Source: Pseudomonadota bacterium (GTDB lineage: Bacteria; Pseudomonadota; Gammaproteobacteria; Steroidobacterales; MnTg04). From it: a stretch of 64,000 nt of DNA. Shown in pieces: positions 1 through 10,651 of the stretch. Where the stretch lies: the NCBI GenBank assembly GCA_022572885.1, contig JACZVC010000007.1, forward strand, positions 1-64,000, given 5' to 3'. The translations under genes were made by a program, and so were the position numbers. Numbering within the stretch: the stretch's first letter is position 1; the number at the start of each line of letters is the position of its first letter. The notes below the pieces were generated by a model. That model was given only the letters and a program-made list of their open reading frames with translations. It searched no databases and was not told the origin of the DNA.

Positions 1-392
1 GGGATGCACCCCTCATCGATATCGCGGCTAAGTACCTCGGTATCGACAGCGGTAATGCAGGCCTTGCCGGGCACCGATTCGGTCCGAATCCCAATCTGGG
101 CGCCGGTATAGGAGCGCGCCGGACAACCGAGGCGCCGCAATATGATCGCCATGACCGATACCGCGACTTGCTCGCCAGTGGCCAGCAGAGCATCTAGTTC
201 CCTGGGATCGGGATCGGGACAGGCGCTATTGGCCAGATCGTTCAGCCGGTCGGTGCTGTCCCCCATCGCGGACAGGACCAGGACCACCTGGTGGCCTTGT
301 TCGCGCAGTTCCATGGCGCGCCGGGCGTGGTTTTCCATCAACGCCACCGATGCGACCGAGGTGCCGCCGTATTTCTGAACGATCAGTGACAT
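1..392 (-). CDS. lysC: Aspartate kinase, N-terminal part (cut by window edge)
   Basis: Aspartate kinase phosphorylates L-aspartate, the first step towards lysine, threonine, methionine and diaminopimelate for peptidoglycan. The visible 130 or so residues start MSLIVQKYGGTSVAS, the kinase signature that begins this family, followed by VVLVLSAMGDSTDRL and a region ending VSMAIILRRLG-like before the edge. The ATG at 392 puts the KYGGTS motif at the usual place. The C-terminal catalytic part and ACT domains lie outside the window. It sits 32 bases behind alaS on the same strand, the usual recA-recX-alaS-lysC order. Family assignment is firm; the isozyme type cannot be told from the fragment. Confidence 0.93.
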   Translation of the reverse strand, partial: MSLIVQKYGGTSVASVALMENHARRAMELREQGHQVVLVLSAMGDSTDRLNDLANSACPDPDPRELDALLATGEQVAVSVMAIILRRLGCPARSYTGAQIGIRTESVPGKACITAVDTEVLSRDIDEGCI

Positions 393-424
393 GTCACAGG
401 TTTGCTCAACTCAGCTCGACACGA

Positions 425-3025
425 TCAGTCGCTGAGCGCAGCCTCGACCAGCGAGGAAACACTGGCCAACGCCTCATCCAGCTTCGATGGATCGTTGCCA
501 CCGGCCTGGGCGAAGTCGGGCCGGCCGCCCCCTTTGCCGCCGACCGCCTTGGCAACAATGCCAATGATCTGGCCCGCATTGAGGACTTTGAGTTGATCCT
601 TGCTGACCCCGGCCGCCAGGCGAACCTTGCCGTTATCGGCCGCGCCCAGAACCACGACCGCGCTACCGAGCTGGTTCTTGAATTGATCGACCGCGTCCCT
701 GAGTGCTTTTGCATCTGCGCCATCGATACGCCGGGCCAGCACTTTGACCCCCCGCACATCCACTGCCTCGCTGACCGGGTCCGCGCCCTGCCCGCTGGCC
801 AGTTGCTTGCGCAGCGTGGCCAGCTCTTTTTCGAGCTGGCGGTTGCGTTCGACCAGGTTCCGCACCTTGCCGGGCAGTTCCCCGCGCGATGCCTTGAGCA
901 TTCCGCCCAGCGCATTGCTCGCATCCTCTTCCGCCTGCAACCAGGCCATGGCGCCCTCGCCGGTCAGCGCCTCGATCCGGCGGACACCGGAGGCCACGCC
1001 GGTTTCCTGGGTAATCTTGAAAAAACCGATATCGCCGGTGCGCCGAACGTGGGTGCCGCCACACAGCTCGGTCGAAAAATCGCCGATGCTCATGACCCGC
1101 ACCTGGTCGCCGTATTTCTCGCCGAACAAGGCCATGACGCCGGCGCCGATCGCATCGTCATAGCTCATCGTCCGGCTCTGTGCCTCGGTATTTTTCCGGA
1201 TTTCGAGGTTGACCCGGCTCTCGATCTCGACCAGCTTCTCCGCACTGAGTGGCTCGAAGTGCGAGAAATCGAAGCGCAGCCGGTCGGGTGCGACCAGCGA
1301 TCCTTTCTGGGTTACGTGATTACCGAGCAAAGTTCGCAATGCCGCATGCAACAGGTGGGTGGCCGAGTGATTCAAGACTATGTCATTGCGTCGCCCGGCA
1401 TCGACCGCGGCGGCAAGCTGGTCGCCTTTTTTGATGCTGCCTTTGGCGACCGTGCCGACATGCACGATGGCATCGCCGGATTTCCGGCAATCCTCGACCC
1501 GAAACTCGACGCCTTTCGCGCCCAGCACACCAGTATCGCCGACCTGGCCACCGCTTTCACCATAGAAAGGGGTGCTGTCGAGCACGATCTCGCCTGACTG
1601 GCCCTTGCCCAGCGTATCGGCCGGTCCGTTTTCATCGAAGAGCGCAACGACCCGACCGTCGTTGGCCAGTGATTCATGACCGGTGAATTCGCTTGTTACA
1701 TCCAATTCGATCGCCTGTTGCCGTTGCTGACCAAACTTGCTGGCCGCCCTCGCCCTGCTGCGCTGGCCGTCCATCGCCTGTTCGAAACCCTCGCGGTCGA
1801 TGCTCAGGCCTTTTTCCCTGGCGATATCGGCGGTCAGGTCCAGCGGAAAACCATAGGTATCATACAACTTGAACACCGTGTCGCCGGGAATCTCCTTGCC
1901 CTCGAGCCTGGCAATCACTGCTTCCAGCAAGCCCATGCCCTGGCTCAGGGTCTCGGCGAAACGCCGTTCTTCCTGGAGCAGCATTTTCTCGATGTGTGAC
2001 TGGGCTTTTTTGAGTTCCGGGTAGGCTTTACCCATTTCCTTGACCAGCGGTTTGACCAGTTTGTGGAAGAACGGCTCTTCCATGCCGAGCATGAAGCCGT
2101 GGCGGATCGCACGCCGGATGATCCGCCGCAATACATAGCCGCGGCCATCATTGGCCGGCAGTACGCCGTCGCAAATCAGGAAACTGCAGGCGCGGATATG
2201 ATCGGCGATCACCTGCAGCGAGTTGTTGCCCAAATCCTTGGTGCCGGTCAGTTTTGCCGCACACTCGATCAGGTTTTTAAACAGGTCGATTTCATAATTG
2301 TTGGTCGTGCCCTGCATGACCGCGGCCATGCGCTCGAGACCCATGCCGGTATCCACGGACGGTTTGGGTAATGGCGTCATTTCACCATCGGCGGAGCGGT
2401 CGAACTGCATGAACACGAGGTTCCAGATCTCGACATAGCGATCACCTTCTTCGTCCGCCGAGCCGGGCGCGCCGCCGCTCACATCCGGGCCATGATCATA
2501 AAAAATTTCACTGCAAGGCCCGCACGGCCCGGTTTCGCCCATCGCCCAGAAATTCTCCTTCATCCCCAGACGGGTAAATCGCGCCGGGTCGACGCCGATG
2601 TGCTGCAGCCAGATATCGGCCGCCTCGTCGTCTTCTTCATAAACGGTGACCCAAAGGCGCTCGGCCGGCAGTTGCATGTCTTTCGTCAGGAATTCCCAGG
2701 CGTATTCGATCGCTTCTTGCTTGAAGTAATCGCCGAAACTGAAATTGCCCAGCATTTCGAAAAAAGTGTGATGCCGGGTAGTATAACCGACGTTTTCCAG
2801 GTCGTTGTGCTTGCCGCCGGCACGCACGCAGCGCTGCGAACTGACCGCCGTTTTATAGCGACGTTTTTCCTTGCCGGTAAAGACGTCCTTGAACTGCACC
2901 ATGCCGGCATTGGTAAACAGCAGCGTCGGATCGTCGCCAGGCACCAATGAACTGCTGGCCACGATCTCGTGGCCCTTGCCGGCAAAAAAATCGAGGAACG
3001 CCTGTCTGAGTTGCGCGCTGTTCAT
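425..3025 (-). CDS. alaS: Alanine--tRNA ligase
   Basis: Charges tRNA-Ala with alanine in the cytoplasm and clears mischarged Ser/Gly. The 866 residues match the usual AlaRS length. The class II catalytic domain comes first ([19 protein letters not shown], then the motif region near [13 protein letters not shown]), followed by the tRNA-recognition region. The editing domain carries HSATHLLH and CGGTH zinc/editing motifs, and the C-terminal DHHA1-like C-Ala domain is glycine-rich ([16 protein letters not shown]). The start is 12 bases from the recX stop, so alaS is likely co-transcribed with recA and recX. Nothing unusual is seen. Confidence 0.98.
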   Translation of the reverse strand: MNSAQLRQAFLDFFAGKGHEIVASSSLVPGDDPTLLFTNAGMVQFKDVFTGKEKRRYKTAVSSQRCVRAGGKHNDLENVGYTTRHHTFFEMLGNFSFGDYFKQEAIEYAWEFLTKDMQLPAERLWVTVYEEDDEAADIWLQHIGVDPARFTRLGMKENFWAMGETGPCGPCSEIFYDHGPDVSGGAPGSADEEGDRYVEIWNLVFMQFDRSADGEMTPLPKPSVDTGMGLERMAAVMQGTTNNYEIDLFKNLIECAAKLTGTKDLGNNSLQVIADHIRACSFLICDGVLPANDGRGYVLRRIIRRAIRHGFMLGMEEPFFHKLVKPLVKEMGKAYPELKKAQSHIEKMLLQEERRFAETLSQGMGLLEAVIARLEGKEIPGDTVFKLYDTYGFPLDLTADIAREKGLSIDREGFEQAMDGQRSRARAASKFGQQRQQAIELDVTSEFTGHESLANDGRVVALFDENGPADTLGKGQSGEIVLDSTPFYGESGGQVGDTGVLGAKGVEFRVEDCRKSGDAIVHVGTVAKGSIKKGDQLAAAVDAGRRNDIVLNHSATHLLHAALRTLLGNHVTQKGSLVAPDRLRFDFSHFEPLSAEKLVEIESRVNLEIRKNTEAQSRTMSYDDAIGAGVMALFGEKYGDQVRVMSIGDFSTELCGGTHVRRTGDIGFFKITQETGVASGVRRIEALTGEGAMAWLQAEEDASNALGGMLKASRGELPGKVRNLVERNRQLEKELATLRKQLASGQGADPVSEAVDVRGVKVLARRIDGADAKALRDAVDQFKNQLGSAVVVLGAADNGKVRLAAGVSKDQLKVLNAGQIIGIVAKAVGGKGGGRPDFAQAGGNDPSKLDEALASVSSLVEAALSD

Positions 3026-3037
3026 TGCTGTCCTGGG

Positions 3038-3535
3038 CTAATCATCCTGTGGGTCGTCTGCCATGGCCGTCGCCGCGCGGATCTGCTCGTGGCTGAATCC
3101 GCGATGCTGGAGGAAACGCGACTGGCGTGCCTTGTCCTTATAACTGCCCGGTGCGCCGCTGCCAAATTTCCTGCACCGTACATCGCGGGCCAGATCCCGC
3201 CAGTTCACGGCCAACGCCGCGATCGCTGTTTCGATCAGTGCTGCCGACACGCCGCGTTGCCCCAGCTCCATACGAATCCGTACCGGCCCCTGGCCGCGTT
3301 GCATTCGGCTGTGAGAATAACTTTCCGCGAAGCGCCCGTCACTTTGCAGGCCCTCTGCGCTCAGCCGGTCGATGACCGACTCCAGCGTCCGCGGCTCGAT
3401 GTTTCGCCGGCCGAGTTTGTCGCTCAGTTCCTGCCGTGAATGTTCACGGCGCGCCAGCAGGTTCATTGCCAACCGCCGGGCGCTTGCTTCGTCCAGCGCT
3501 TCTGCCGCGGGCTCAGGCTTCCTTTGCCAGTTCAT
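3038..3535 (-). CDS. recX: RecA regulatory protein RecX
   Basis: RecX binds RecA filaments and limits recombination and SOS activity. The 165-residue product has the helical-repeat character of the family, with [23 protein letters not shown] at its start (first three-helix repeat) and [15 protein letters not shown] near its end. I chose the ATG at 3535 (MNWQRKPEP). A longer reading from a TTG at 3562 is possible but lacks support. The gene overlaps the end of recA by 23 bases, so translation is probably coupled. This keeps RecX low relative to RecA, as known in other bacteria. Confidence 0.92.
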   Translation of the reverse strand: MNWQRKPEPAAEALDEASARRLAMNLLARREHSRQELSDKLGRRNIEPRTLESVIDRLSAEGLQSDGRFAESYSHSRMQRGQGPVRIRMELGQRGVSAALIETAIAALAVNWRDLARDVRCRKFGSGAPGSYKDKARQSRFLQHRGFSHEQIRAATAMADDPQDD

Positions 3536-4556
3536 TCGGCGCTTCGGTCTCGACCTCCACAACCTTGGTCGGCAACAGCTTGGTGCGCAGCGCTTTCTCG
3601 ATTTCGGCCGCCGCCTCGGGATTATCCATCAGGTAACGGCGGGCATTTTCCTTGCCCTGGCCAATCCGTTCGCCGTTGTAGCTGTACCAGGCCCCCGCTT
3701 TTTCGACCAAACCATTGGCCACGCCCATGACGATCAATTCGCCCTCACGGGAGATTCCCTTGCCATAGTGGATCTCGAATTCGGCGGTCCGAAACGGCGG
3801 CGCCACCTTGTTCTTGACGACCTTGACCCGGGTCTCGTTGCCGATGATTTCGTCGCCTTTCTTGATCGCGCCGATGCGGCGAATATCAAGACGGACCGAC
3901 GCATAGAATTTCAGCGCATTGCCACCGGTCGTGGTCTCCGGGTTGCCGAACATCACGCCGATCTTCATACGGATCTGGTTGATGAAAACGACGATTGTGT
4001 TCGAGCGGCTGATGTTGCCCGCCAGCTTGCGCAATGCCTGCGACATCAGGCGTGCGTGCAGGCCAACGTGATGGTCACCCATGTCGCCTTCGATCTCGGC
4101 CTTCGGGGTCAATGCCGCCACCGAGTCGATGACGATAATATCCACCGCGCCTGAGCGCACCAGCATGTCGGTGATCTCCAGCGCCTGCTCGCCGGTATCC
4201 GGTTGCGAGACCAGCAGCTCATCGATATCGACGCCGATATGGCCGGCGTAAACAGGGTCCAGTGCGTGCTCGGCGTCCACGAAGGCGGCCGTGCCGCCGA
4301 GTTTCTGGCATTCCGCGACGATTTGCAGCGCCAGCGTCGTTTTGCCGGACGCTTCTGGGCCGTAAATCTCAACCACCCGTCCCCGGGGAACGCCACCGAC
4401 ACCCAGCGCAACGTCCAGCGCGAGCGAACCGGTCGATACCACCTCAATGTCCCGTATCGCGCCGGCATCGCCTAGGCGCATGACCGAACCTTTACCAAAC
4501 TGCTTTTCGATTTGCCCGAGTGCCGCGGCCAGGGCTTTCTTCCTGTTGTCGTCCAT
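3513..4556 (-). CDS. recA: Recombinase RecA
   Basis: ATP-dependent DNA strand exchange and SOS co-protease. The 347 residues have the usual length. Walker A GPEASGKT is at about 66-73, Walker [13 protein letters not shown] follows, and the L2 loop region contains [17 protein letters not shown]. The acidic tail is intact ([15 protein letters not shown]). A ribosome site AGGTGA lies just ahead of the ATG. The leader holds a perfect 8-bp hairpin at 4578-4600. I looked for a CTG-N10-CAG LexA box between recA and thpR and saw no convincing one. recX overlaps its 3' end. Confidence 0.99.
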   Translation of the reverse strand: MDDNRKKALAAALGQIEKQFGKGSVMRLGDAGAIRDIEVVSTGSLALDVALGVGGVPRGRVVEIYGPEASGKTTLALQIVAECQKLGGTAAFVDAEHALDPVYAGHIGVDIDELLVSQPDTGEQALEITDMLVRSGAVDIIVIDSVAALTPKAEIEGDMGDHHVGLHARLMSQALRKLAGNISRSNTIVVFINQIRMKIGVMFGNPETTTGGNALKFYASVRLDIRRIGAIKKGDEIIGNETRVKVVKNKVAPPFRTAEFEIHYGKGISREGELIVMGVANGLVEKAGAWYSYNGERIGQGKENARRYLMDNPEAAAEIEKALRTKLLPTKVVEVETEAPNELAKEA

Positions 4557-4577
4557 TACTCACCTGTCGTGTCGCCC

Positions 4578-4600
4578 CCGGGATCCAGAAGCGATCCCGG
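4578..4600 (-). other. Hairpin in the recA leader
   Basis: Perfect inverted repeat CCGGGATC - 7-nt loop - GATCCCGG between the thpR stop and the recA start, about 20 bases ahead of the recA ATG. It is not followed by a U-tract on the recA strand, so it does not look like a finished intrinsic terminator. It could stabilise or modulate the recA leader. The role is not known. Confidence 0.5.
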
Positions 4601-4630
4601 AAAAGACTCATTATTCCACATTATGCTCCG

Positions 4631-5227
4631 CTAAACAGCCGGGTTTGTCGGTCTATCCCACTGTTTGTGCGGGCCGTTCCCGCGGCCGGCGGCAATCAGG
4701 GGCCAGCGCTGCAGAACCCGGTACACGGGGCCGCCGGAACGGGTCTTGGACGACACCAGGACAAAATCGGCCGGCGTCCACAGGACGCCCTCGGGCGCAG
4801 GCAGATCGAGCCTCGCAGTGACTTTGCGCGCCAGCGTCAGGTGCGGCTGGTAAGGCCGCGGGTCTGGTTTGAGGCCGCAGGACTCGGCCACGTCCCATAA
4901 CCGGCCCACCAGCCGTTCGAGCTCGCCGGGCACCGCGGCCGACGTCAGGTAACACACCTGGGCCCGGCGGAAAAAGCCCCAGCGATCGAGCAGCAGATCG
5001 AAACGGCTTGCCTGGACGCGACCGGCGGACCTTGCCACGCACTGGTATTGCCCATCCGGCACATTACCAAGGAAAGCCAGCGTGATATGGATATTGGCGG
5101 TATCGACCGTTCGCGCGCCGGCTTCGCTGAGTTTCCGGCGTGCGTGGCGGGTCACTTCGGCAAGCCGGGAACGCTGGGCCTGGTCCGGCCACAGCGCGAA
5201 GAACAGCCGTTGGGCGGGTTCGCTCAC
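4631..5227 (-). CDS. thpR: RNA 2',3'-cyclic 3'-phosphodiesterase
   Basis: Member of the 2H phosphoesterase family (ThpR/LigT), which opens 2',3'-cyclic phosphates on RNA ends. Both signature tetrapeptides are present: HITL at 47-50 and HLTL at 129-132, and the N-terminal RLFFALWP is typical. The 198 residues fit the family (about 175-200). It lies 10 bases downstream of pncC on the same strand and upstream of recA. The physiological substrate in bacteria is poorly defined, so only the family activity is claimed. Confidence 0.93.
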   Translation of the reverse strand: MSEPAQRLFFALWPDQAQRSRLAEVTRHARRKLSEAGARTVDTANIHITLAFLGNVPDGQYQCVARSAGRVQASRFDLLLDRWGFFRRAQVCYLTSAAVPGELERLVGRLWDVAESCGLKPDPRPYQPHLTLARKVTARLDLPAPEGVLWTPADFVLVSSKTRSGGPVYRVLQRWPLIAAGRGNGPHKQWDRPTNPAV

Positions 5228-5237
5228 CGGCGGCGTT

Positions 5238-5732
5238 TCACAATTTGAGCAGACCCTTCAGTGCGTTGCCGACCGCGTAACGGCGAATCTGCTCACGATC
5301 GCCCTTGAAAAACTTGATCCTGGCGCTGCTCTCCACCGCCTGGCCGCGCCGCGACGACCAACACATCCAGACCGTGCCGATCGCCTTACCGTCTGGCGAG
5401 GCATCCGGGCCGGCGACGCCACTGACGGCTACCGCCACGTCGGCCTTGGCCCGGTCCAGCGCGCTTTCGGCCATTGCGGTCACGATCGGCTGGCTGACCG
5501 CGCCCTCGGCTTCAAGCGTGTTGATATCGATCCCCAGCAAATCGCGCTTGGCAATGTCGGCATAAACAGAAAAACCGTACTCGAACCATTGTGAACTGCC
5601 GGGCACATCGGTAATGGCCTTGGCGATCCAGCCACCGGTGCACGATTCAGCGATCGTCAGCTTGCGGCCGCTGCTTTTCAAATGCCGGCCAACCTTTTCG
5701 GCCAGTTCATAAAGCTCTTTGTCGTTGTACAT
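5238..5732 (-). CDS. pncC: Nicotinamide-nucleotide amidohydrolase (CinA C-terminal type)
   Basis: Converts nicotinamide mononucleotide to nicotinic acid mononucleotide in the pyridine nucleotide salvage cycle. The 164-residue stand-alone CinA C-terminal domain carries the ESCTGG motif at 29-34 (Ser30 region is the catalytic centre) and SGVAGPD further on. The location just upstream of recA is common in gammaproteobacteria, where this gene was once called a competence-damage gene. The ATG at 5732 is the only sensible start. Confidence 0.95.
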   Translation of the reverse strand: MYNDKELYELAEKVGRHLKSSGRKLTIAESCTGGWIAKAITDVPGSSQWFEYGFSVYADIAKRDLLGIDINTLEAEGAVSQPIVTAMAESALDRAKADVAVAVSGVAGPDASPDGKAIGTVWMCWSSRRGQAVESSARIKFFKGDREQIRRYAVGNALKGLLKL

Positions 5733-5759
5733 TTGCCATCCTTCATCCTCGGCCGGATC

Positions 5760-6845
5760 TCAATGCCGATTCAGAACTTCCCTGTAGACCTCCAGATTAC
5801 CCTGCACCATCGCGGAAATCGAAAACCGGTCCGCCACGTACCCGGGCCCCGCAGCTCCCAGCCGTTGCCGCAATACCCCGTCGTCGAGCAAGCGGCGTAT
5901 TGCGCGGCTCAACTGCTCCACGTCGCCGGCGCTAACCAGCAGACCGCTGATATCCTCGGCCACCGCTTCCGGCAAGCCCCCGACCCTGGTGGCAATGACC
6001 GGTACGCCGCAGCTTTGCGCCTGCAACGCCGCACCGCAAATCCCTTCGGTCAGCGCCGGGTGCAGCGCGATGGCGCAACACGGCAAAATTTTCTCCAGGT
6101 CGTCGCGAAATCCCAGCAGCCGGACATGCTCCGCCAAACCGCGCTTTTCGACTTGCTCTGCCAGCGCCTCCTTTTCCGGGCCACTGCCGCAACAAAGCAC
6201 CTGCAGATCGGGGTGTTTTTCAAGCACCGCTGGCAGGGCGTCGAGCATGATGTGATGACCCTTGCGATGGATGTATTGCGCGACCATGGCGATGACGATC
6301 GTCTCCTCGGCGATACCGAGATTCGCTGCCAGCCAGCCGCGATCGGGATCCGGCTTGAACCTGCGTTGGTCGACACCGCTATGTACCAGTCTCAGGTGGT
6401 CCTCGGGCACGCCTTCGGCCAGCAACACATCGCGGATACCATCGGCAACCACGATCACCTTCTGGTAAAGGCGGTATTTCAATCGTGCCAGCCAGCGATT
6501 TTCCGCATTGTCGACGCGCCGCGATACGATCACCGGGACGCCATGCAGGCGGGCCGCAATCGCGGCCAGGGGGTCGGCGCCGCGCCGGCTGTGGACATGA
6601 ACCAGGTCGGGTTGTTCTGCTTTCAAGACCGCCTTGAGCCTGCCGATGAAGGCCAGGTCCAGATCGCCGGCCATCGGCAGCGCAACCACCGAACAGTCTT
6701 TTGCGGCGTTATCGGAGACCGCGCTGTTTTCGGTGCAAACCAGCACATTGGCAATGCCCAGCCGCCCCAGGCCGTGGATCAGGTAGAGAACCTGCTGCGC
6801 GCCGCCCCACAGGTGCCGGCCGGTTTCTACATGCAGTATTTTCAT
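5760..6845 (-). CDS. Glycosyltransferase family 4
   Basis: A GT-B fold glycosyltransferase of 361 residues, probably acting on the cytoplasmic side in lipopolysaccharide core assembly. It begins [18 protein letters not shown] and has the nucleotide-sugar half near AGDVEQLSRAIRRLL. The usual E-x7-E donor motif is altered: EGICGAALQ has Gln where the second Glu is normal. The ATG at 6845 overlaps the stop of the upstream heptosyltransferase-like gene (ATGA), which fixes the start and suggests coupled translation. The acceptor and sugar cannot be told from sequence. Confidence 0.88.
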   Translation of the reverse strand: MKILHVETGRHLWGGAQQVLYLIHGLGRLGIANVLVCTENSAVSDNAAKDCSVVALPMAGDLDLAFIGRLKAVLKAEQPDLVHVHSRRGADPLAAIAARLHGVPVIVSRRVDNAENRWLARLKYRLYQKVIVVADGIRDVLLAEGVPEDHLRLVHSGVDQRRFKPDPDRGWLAANLGIAEETIVIAMVAQYIHRKGHHIMLDALPAVLEKHPDLQVLCCGSGPEKEALAEQVEKRGLAEHVRLLGFRDDLEKILPCCAIALHPALTEGICGAALQAQSCGVPVIATRVGGLPEAVAEDISGLLVSAGDVEQLSRAIRRLLDDGVLRQRLGAAGPGYVADRFSISAMVQGNLEVYREVLNRH

Positions 6846-7912
6846 GGCCGCGGCCTTGCGAGATCCGGCGCCAGTTCGCGACAATGCTGCAGCACATCAC
6901 CGACCGCCAGATTCTTCATACAGGTGTACGCTCCGTTACAGGTCGGCCGCCTGCGGCAAGGGGCGCAATGCATATCGCGATAAAGGACCTCGACATTGTC
7001 CTGGGTGGTCACGGTATAGGGCCGGGTCGAGCCAAACAGCATGACGGTCGGCCGGTTGAAGGCGACACCCATGTGCCCGAGACCCGTGTCGACGGCAACC
7101 ACCAGCTCGCTGCCGGCAACCAGCCCGGCCGCCTCCGCGATGGTGGTCCGGCCCGCCAGGTTCAACAACCGCCCGTTTCTGTTTGCGCCGGCCAGATCAA
7201 CGATGCGGCGAGCCGCGGCCTCATCCGCCTTGCCGCCGAGCAACAGCACCGGCCCCCCCGACTGCTGACACAATGCGCTCCCGAGTTCCGCCCAATACGC
7301 TTCCGGCCAGTGTTTTTGCGGCCGGGTGGTAAAAGGGCAAAGGGTGAGATACGGGCGAGACACGTCCAGGCTGGCGAGCAATCGCTTGCTCGCCGCGCGC
7401 TGCTCACCATCGAGCTCGAGCGTGGGCTCGAAAGACCCGGTGACCAGGCCAAGCGCCCTGGCCAGGCTCAGATACTCCGAACTGATCCGGCTGTTGTCGG
7501 GGTTGGCGGCCACCGCCTGGTCCAGTAGCCAGTGCGAGCGCTCCTTTGATTTGAGACCGATGCGATGCCGGGCGCCGGACAGCCTTAGCAACAAAGCGCT
7601 CTTCAACAGTCCCTGTGCATCGATTCCCAGGTCAAAAGCAAAGCTTTTAAGATACGCGCCAAAAGACCGTACCGCGCGCAGCAACGACCACAGTTTTTTC
7701 TCGCGCCAAAGCGCCGCCCACTCATTCCTGGGCCAGACCAGAACCTCGTCGACCGCCGGGTGGCCGGCCAGCAAATCGCGCCATTCCGGCTGCACCAGCC
7801 AGCAGATTTTCGCCATCGGGTAGGTTCTTTTCAGCGCCGAGGCAAGCGGCGTCGCCATCACGATATCGCCCATGGCGGATAAACGGACGATGAGTATGGA
7901 ATCGGGACGCAT
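6842..7912 (-). CDS. Glycosyltransferase family 9 (heptosyltransferase-like)
   Basis: Resembles ADP-heptose:LPS heptosyltransferases. The N-terminus [20 protein letters not shown] holds the conserved Asp of GT9, and the C-terminal half has [20 protein letters not shown] and [23 protein letters not shown], the donor-binding motif of the family. A C-terminal cysteine cluster ([16 protein letters not shown]) is a common feature of some GT9 members. I prefer the ATG at 7912 over a GTG at 7942. It is divergent from mutS, and its stop overlaps the following glycosyltransferase. It likely adds core sugars; the exact step is unknown. Confidence 0.88.
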   Translation of the reverse strand: MRPDSILIVRLSAMGDIVMATPLASALKRTYPMAKICWLVQPEWRDLLAGHPAVDEVLVWPRNEWAALWREKKLWSLLRAVRSFGAYLKSFAFDLGIDAQGLLKSALLLRLSGARHRIGLKSKERSHWLLDQAVAANPDNSRISSEYLSLARALGLVTGSFEPTLELDGEQRAASKRLLASLDVSRPYLTLCPFTTRPQKHWPEAYWAELGSALCQQSGGPVLLLGGKADEAAARRIVDLAGANRNGRLLNLAGRTTIAEAAGLVAGSELVVAVDTGLGHMGVAFNRPTVMLFGSTRPYTVTTQDNVEVLYRDMHCAPCRRRPTCNGAYTCMKNLAVGDVLQHCRELAPDLARPRP

Positions 7913-8006
7913 CTGGTTTCGGCGCGGACGATCTTTCACCACGCCATCATCCCATATTTTTGCAAGTTATCCTTGCGATTTGCCAGCACGCGAGGCGCCG
8001 ACTAGC

Positions 8007-10619
8007 ATGCATTGCCTTGAAACCGACCAGCGACAATCACCCGTGAGCAGCGCCGCCGCCGAAAAACACACGCCGATGATGCAGCAGTATTTGCGCATCA
8101 AGGCCGAGCATCCCGATTTGCTGATGTTCTATCGCATGGGCGACTTTTACGAGTTGTTTTTCGATGACGCGCGCCGCGCATCGAGGCTGCTCGATATCGC
8201 CCTGACCTCACGCGGCAAGACCGCGGGACAGGCAATACCGATGGCCGGCGTGCCGGTACATGCCCTCGATAACTACCTGGCCCGCCTGGTCAGGCAGGGA
8301 GAATCGGTGGCCATTTGCGAGCAGATCGGCGACCCGGCCACGGCGAAAGGCCCGGTCGAAAGAAAAGTCGTGCGTATCGTGACGCCGGGTACCGTGACCG
8401 AGGATTCGCTGCTGGAATCGCGACGCGATACGCTGCTGGCCTCGGTATACCGTGACCAACGCGGCTACGGTCTGGCCTGGCTGGATATCAGCAGCGGCCG
8501 CTTTTGTGTTTGCGAACCGGTGGGCGAGAGCGAGCTGGCCGGCGACCTGGAACGTCTGCGACCGGCGGAACTGCTGATCCCGGAGGATCTGGAATTACCC
8601 GCCGTCGCCGGCAAGCAACCGGGTACCAGGCGGCGACCGCCCTGGCATTACGACCAGGAAACCGCGATCGATCTGCTCTGCAGGCAATTCGGCACCCGCG
8701 ATCTCAGTGGTTTTGGCGGCGACGTCCTCGGTCCGGCGCTGTGCGCGGCCGGGTGCCTGTTGCAGTACGTTGCCGACACCCAGCGCAGCGCGGTACCGCA
8801 CATCAGGAGTCTGCGCGTCGAAACGCGCGACCAGGCGCTGGTCATGGATGCCGCGACCCGGCGCAACCTCGAGCTCGAATTCAGCCTCAGTGGCGATCAC
8901 AAAAAAACCCTGGCCGGGATCATGGATCATTGCGCCGGCGCCATGGGCAGCCGCCTTTTGCGCCGCTGGATCAACCGGCCGCTGCGCGACCCGTCGATAC
9001 TGGAAGGCCGTTACCAGGCGGTGGCGGAACTGGCGGAAACCAACGCTCACCGCGACAGCCGCGAGTGTCTTGCCGGTGTCGGCGACCTGGAACGAATTCT
9101 TGCACGGATCGCGCTGAAATCGGCCAGACCCAGGGACCTGGCGCAACTGCGGGACAGCCTCGGGCGACTGCCCCGCCTCGGCGCGATCCTGGCGAACGCG
9201 AAAGCCGATCTGCTGCGCCGCTTGCGCGGCCTGGCCGGAGAACACCCCGAAACCCGCGACTTGCTGGAACGCGCCATCATTGAAACGCCGCCGGTACTGA
9301 TTCGCGATGGCGGCGTGATCGCCACCGGCTACGACGAAGAACTGGACGAACTACGCTCGCTGAGCGAAAACGCCGATCAGTTTCTGCTCGACCTCGAGGC
9401 CAGGGAGAAAGCAAGAACCGGTATCCGCGGACTCAAGGTCGGCTACAACCGCGTGCACGGTTATTACATCGAGATATCGCGTCTGTATTCGGACCAGGTA
9501 CCCGCCGAATACACGCGCCGGCAAACGCTGAAATCGGCCGAGCGATTCATCACCGGAGAACTCAAGGCCTTCGAGGAAAAAGTCCTGAGCGCCAGGGAAC
9601 GCTCACTGTCCAGGGAAAAACAGTTATACGAGGAATTGCTGGAGACGCTGGGCGAGGTGTTGCCTGCTTTGCAGGACAGCGCCAGTGCGCTGGCGCAGAT
9701 CGATGTGCTGGGCAACCTGGCGGAACGGTCGATCACACTGGACTTGTGCCGCCCCGAACTGCGCGATCAGCCAATATTGCAAATCACGGACGGCCGCCAC
9801 CCTGTCGTCGAACAGGTCCTCGATGACCCCTTTGTACCCAACAGCCTCGACCTCGGCGAACAACGCCGCACGCTGGTGATCACCGGACCCAACATGGGCG
9901 GCAAATCCACCTATATGCGGCAAACCGCGCTGATCGCGATCCTTGCCCACATCGGCAGTTTCGTGCCGGCCAAAAGAGCGGTCATCGGACCGCTGGATCG
10001 TATATTCACCCGCATTGGCGCGGCAGATGACCTGGCCGGTGGCCGCTCGACGTTCATGGTCGAGATGTCGGAAACGGCAAACATCCTGAACAACGCAACG
10101 CGTTGCAGCCTGATTTTGCTGGATGAAATAGGCCGCGGCACCAGCACCTTTGACGGCCTGTCGCTGGCCTGGGCGAGCGCCCATTATATTGCGGAACATA
10201 TTGGCGCGTTTACCCTGTTCGCCACCCACTACTTCGAACTGACCGACCTGGCCAAGGAATTGCCAAGCTGCCACAACGTGCACCTGGACGCGATCGAACA
10301 CAACGGCAAACTGGTCTTCCTGCACAGCGTCAGGGAAGGCCCGGCCAACCAAAGTTACGGACTGCAGGTCGCCGCGCTGGCCGGGATGCCGCAACGAGCG
10401 ATCCGCCATGCCCGGCAATACCTGGAAAGACTGGAACAACAGCAACTCAGGATGGCCGGGCGCGACGGCCAGGCCGAACTGGCGCTGGCGCCGCCGGCAA
10501 TGGACGAGCCCGAACCCGACCCGGCGACCGAGCTGTTGCAAACGATCGATGCGGATGGCCTGACCCCACGCCAGGCGCTGGACCTGGTTTATCGCCTGAA
10601 ACAGATGATCGAGAAATAA
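8007..10619 (+). CDS. mutS: DNA mismatch repair protein MutS
   Basis: Recognises mismatches and starts methyl-directed or general mismatch repair. The mismatch-binding domain shows the Phe-x-Glu element in [11 protein letters not shown] near the start. The ATPase domain has Walker [10 protein letters not shown], then [19 protein letters not shown] (Walker B) and the signature [12 protein letters not shown]-terminal tetramer segment follows. The ATG at 8007 has a GAGG 11 bases upstream. A GTG at 8043 would make the protein almost co-linear with E. coli MutS, so the start is uncertain by 12 codons. Confidence 0.97.
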   Translation: MHCLETDQRQSPVSSAAAEKHTPMMQQYLRIKAEHPDLLMFYRMGDFYELFFDDARRASRLLDIALTSRGKTAGQAIPMAGVPVHALDNYLARLVRQGESVAICEQIGDPATAKGPVERKVVRIVTPGTVTEDSLLESRRDTLLASVYRDQRGYGLAWLDISSGRFCVCEPVGESELAGDLERLRPAELLIPEDLELPAVAGKQPGTRRRPPWHYDQETAIDLLCRQFGTRDLSGFGGDVLGPALCAAGCLLQYVADTQRSAVPHIRSLRVETRDQALVMDAATRRNLELEFSLSGDHKKTLAGIMDHCAGAMGSRLLRRWINRPLRDPSILEGRYQAVAELAETNAHRDSRECLAGVGDLERILARIALKSARPRDLAQLRDSLGRLPRLGAILANAKADLLRRLRGLAGEHPETRDLLERAIIETPPVLIRDGGVIATGYDEELDELRSLSENADQFLLDLEAREKARTGIRGLKVGYNRVHGYYIEISRLYSDQVPAEYTRRQTLKSAERFITGELKAFEEKVLSARERSLSREKQLYEELLETLGEVLPALQDSASALAQIDVLGNLAERSITLDLCRPELRDQPILQITDGRHPVVEQVLDDPFVPNSLDLGEQRRTLVITGPNMGGKSTYMRQTALIAILAHIGSFVPAKRAVIGPLDRIFTRIGAADDLAGGRSTFMVEMSETANILNNATRCSLILLDEIGRGTSTFDGLSLAWASAHYIAEHIGAFTLFATHYFELTDLAKELPSCHNVHLDAIEHNGKLVFLHSVREGPANQSYGLQVAALAGMPQRAIRHARQYLERLEQQQLRMAGRDGQAELALAPPAMDEPEPDPATELLQTIDADGLTPRQALDLVYRLKQMIEK

Positions 10620-10651
10620 TGCGGCTATCGCCCGGGCGATATGCAGACCCG

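Noticed and set aside
350-1597. Long open frame of 415 codons on the plus strand
   Set aside because: It is the antisense shadow of alaS, which has clear AlaRS motifs on the other strand.
10627-10640. ATCGCCCGGGCGAT palindrome between mutS and the hydrolase
   Set aside because: A perfect palindrome, but no U-tract on either strand, so I do not call a terminator.
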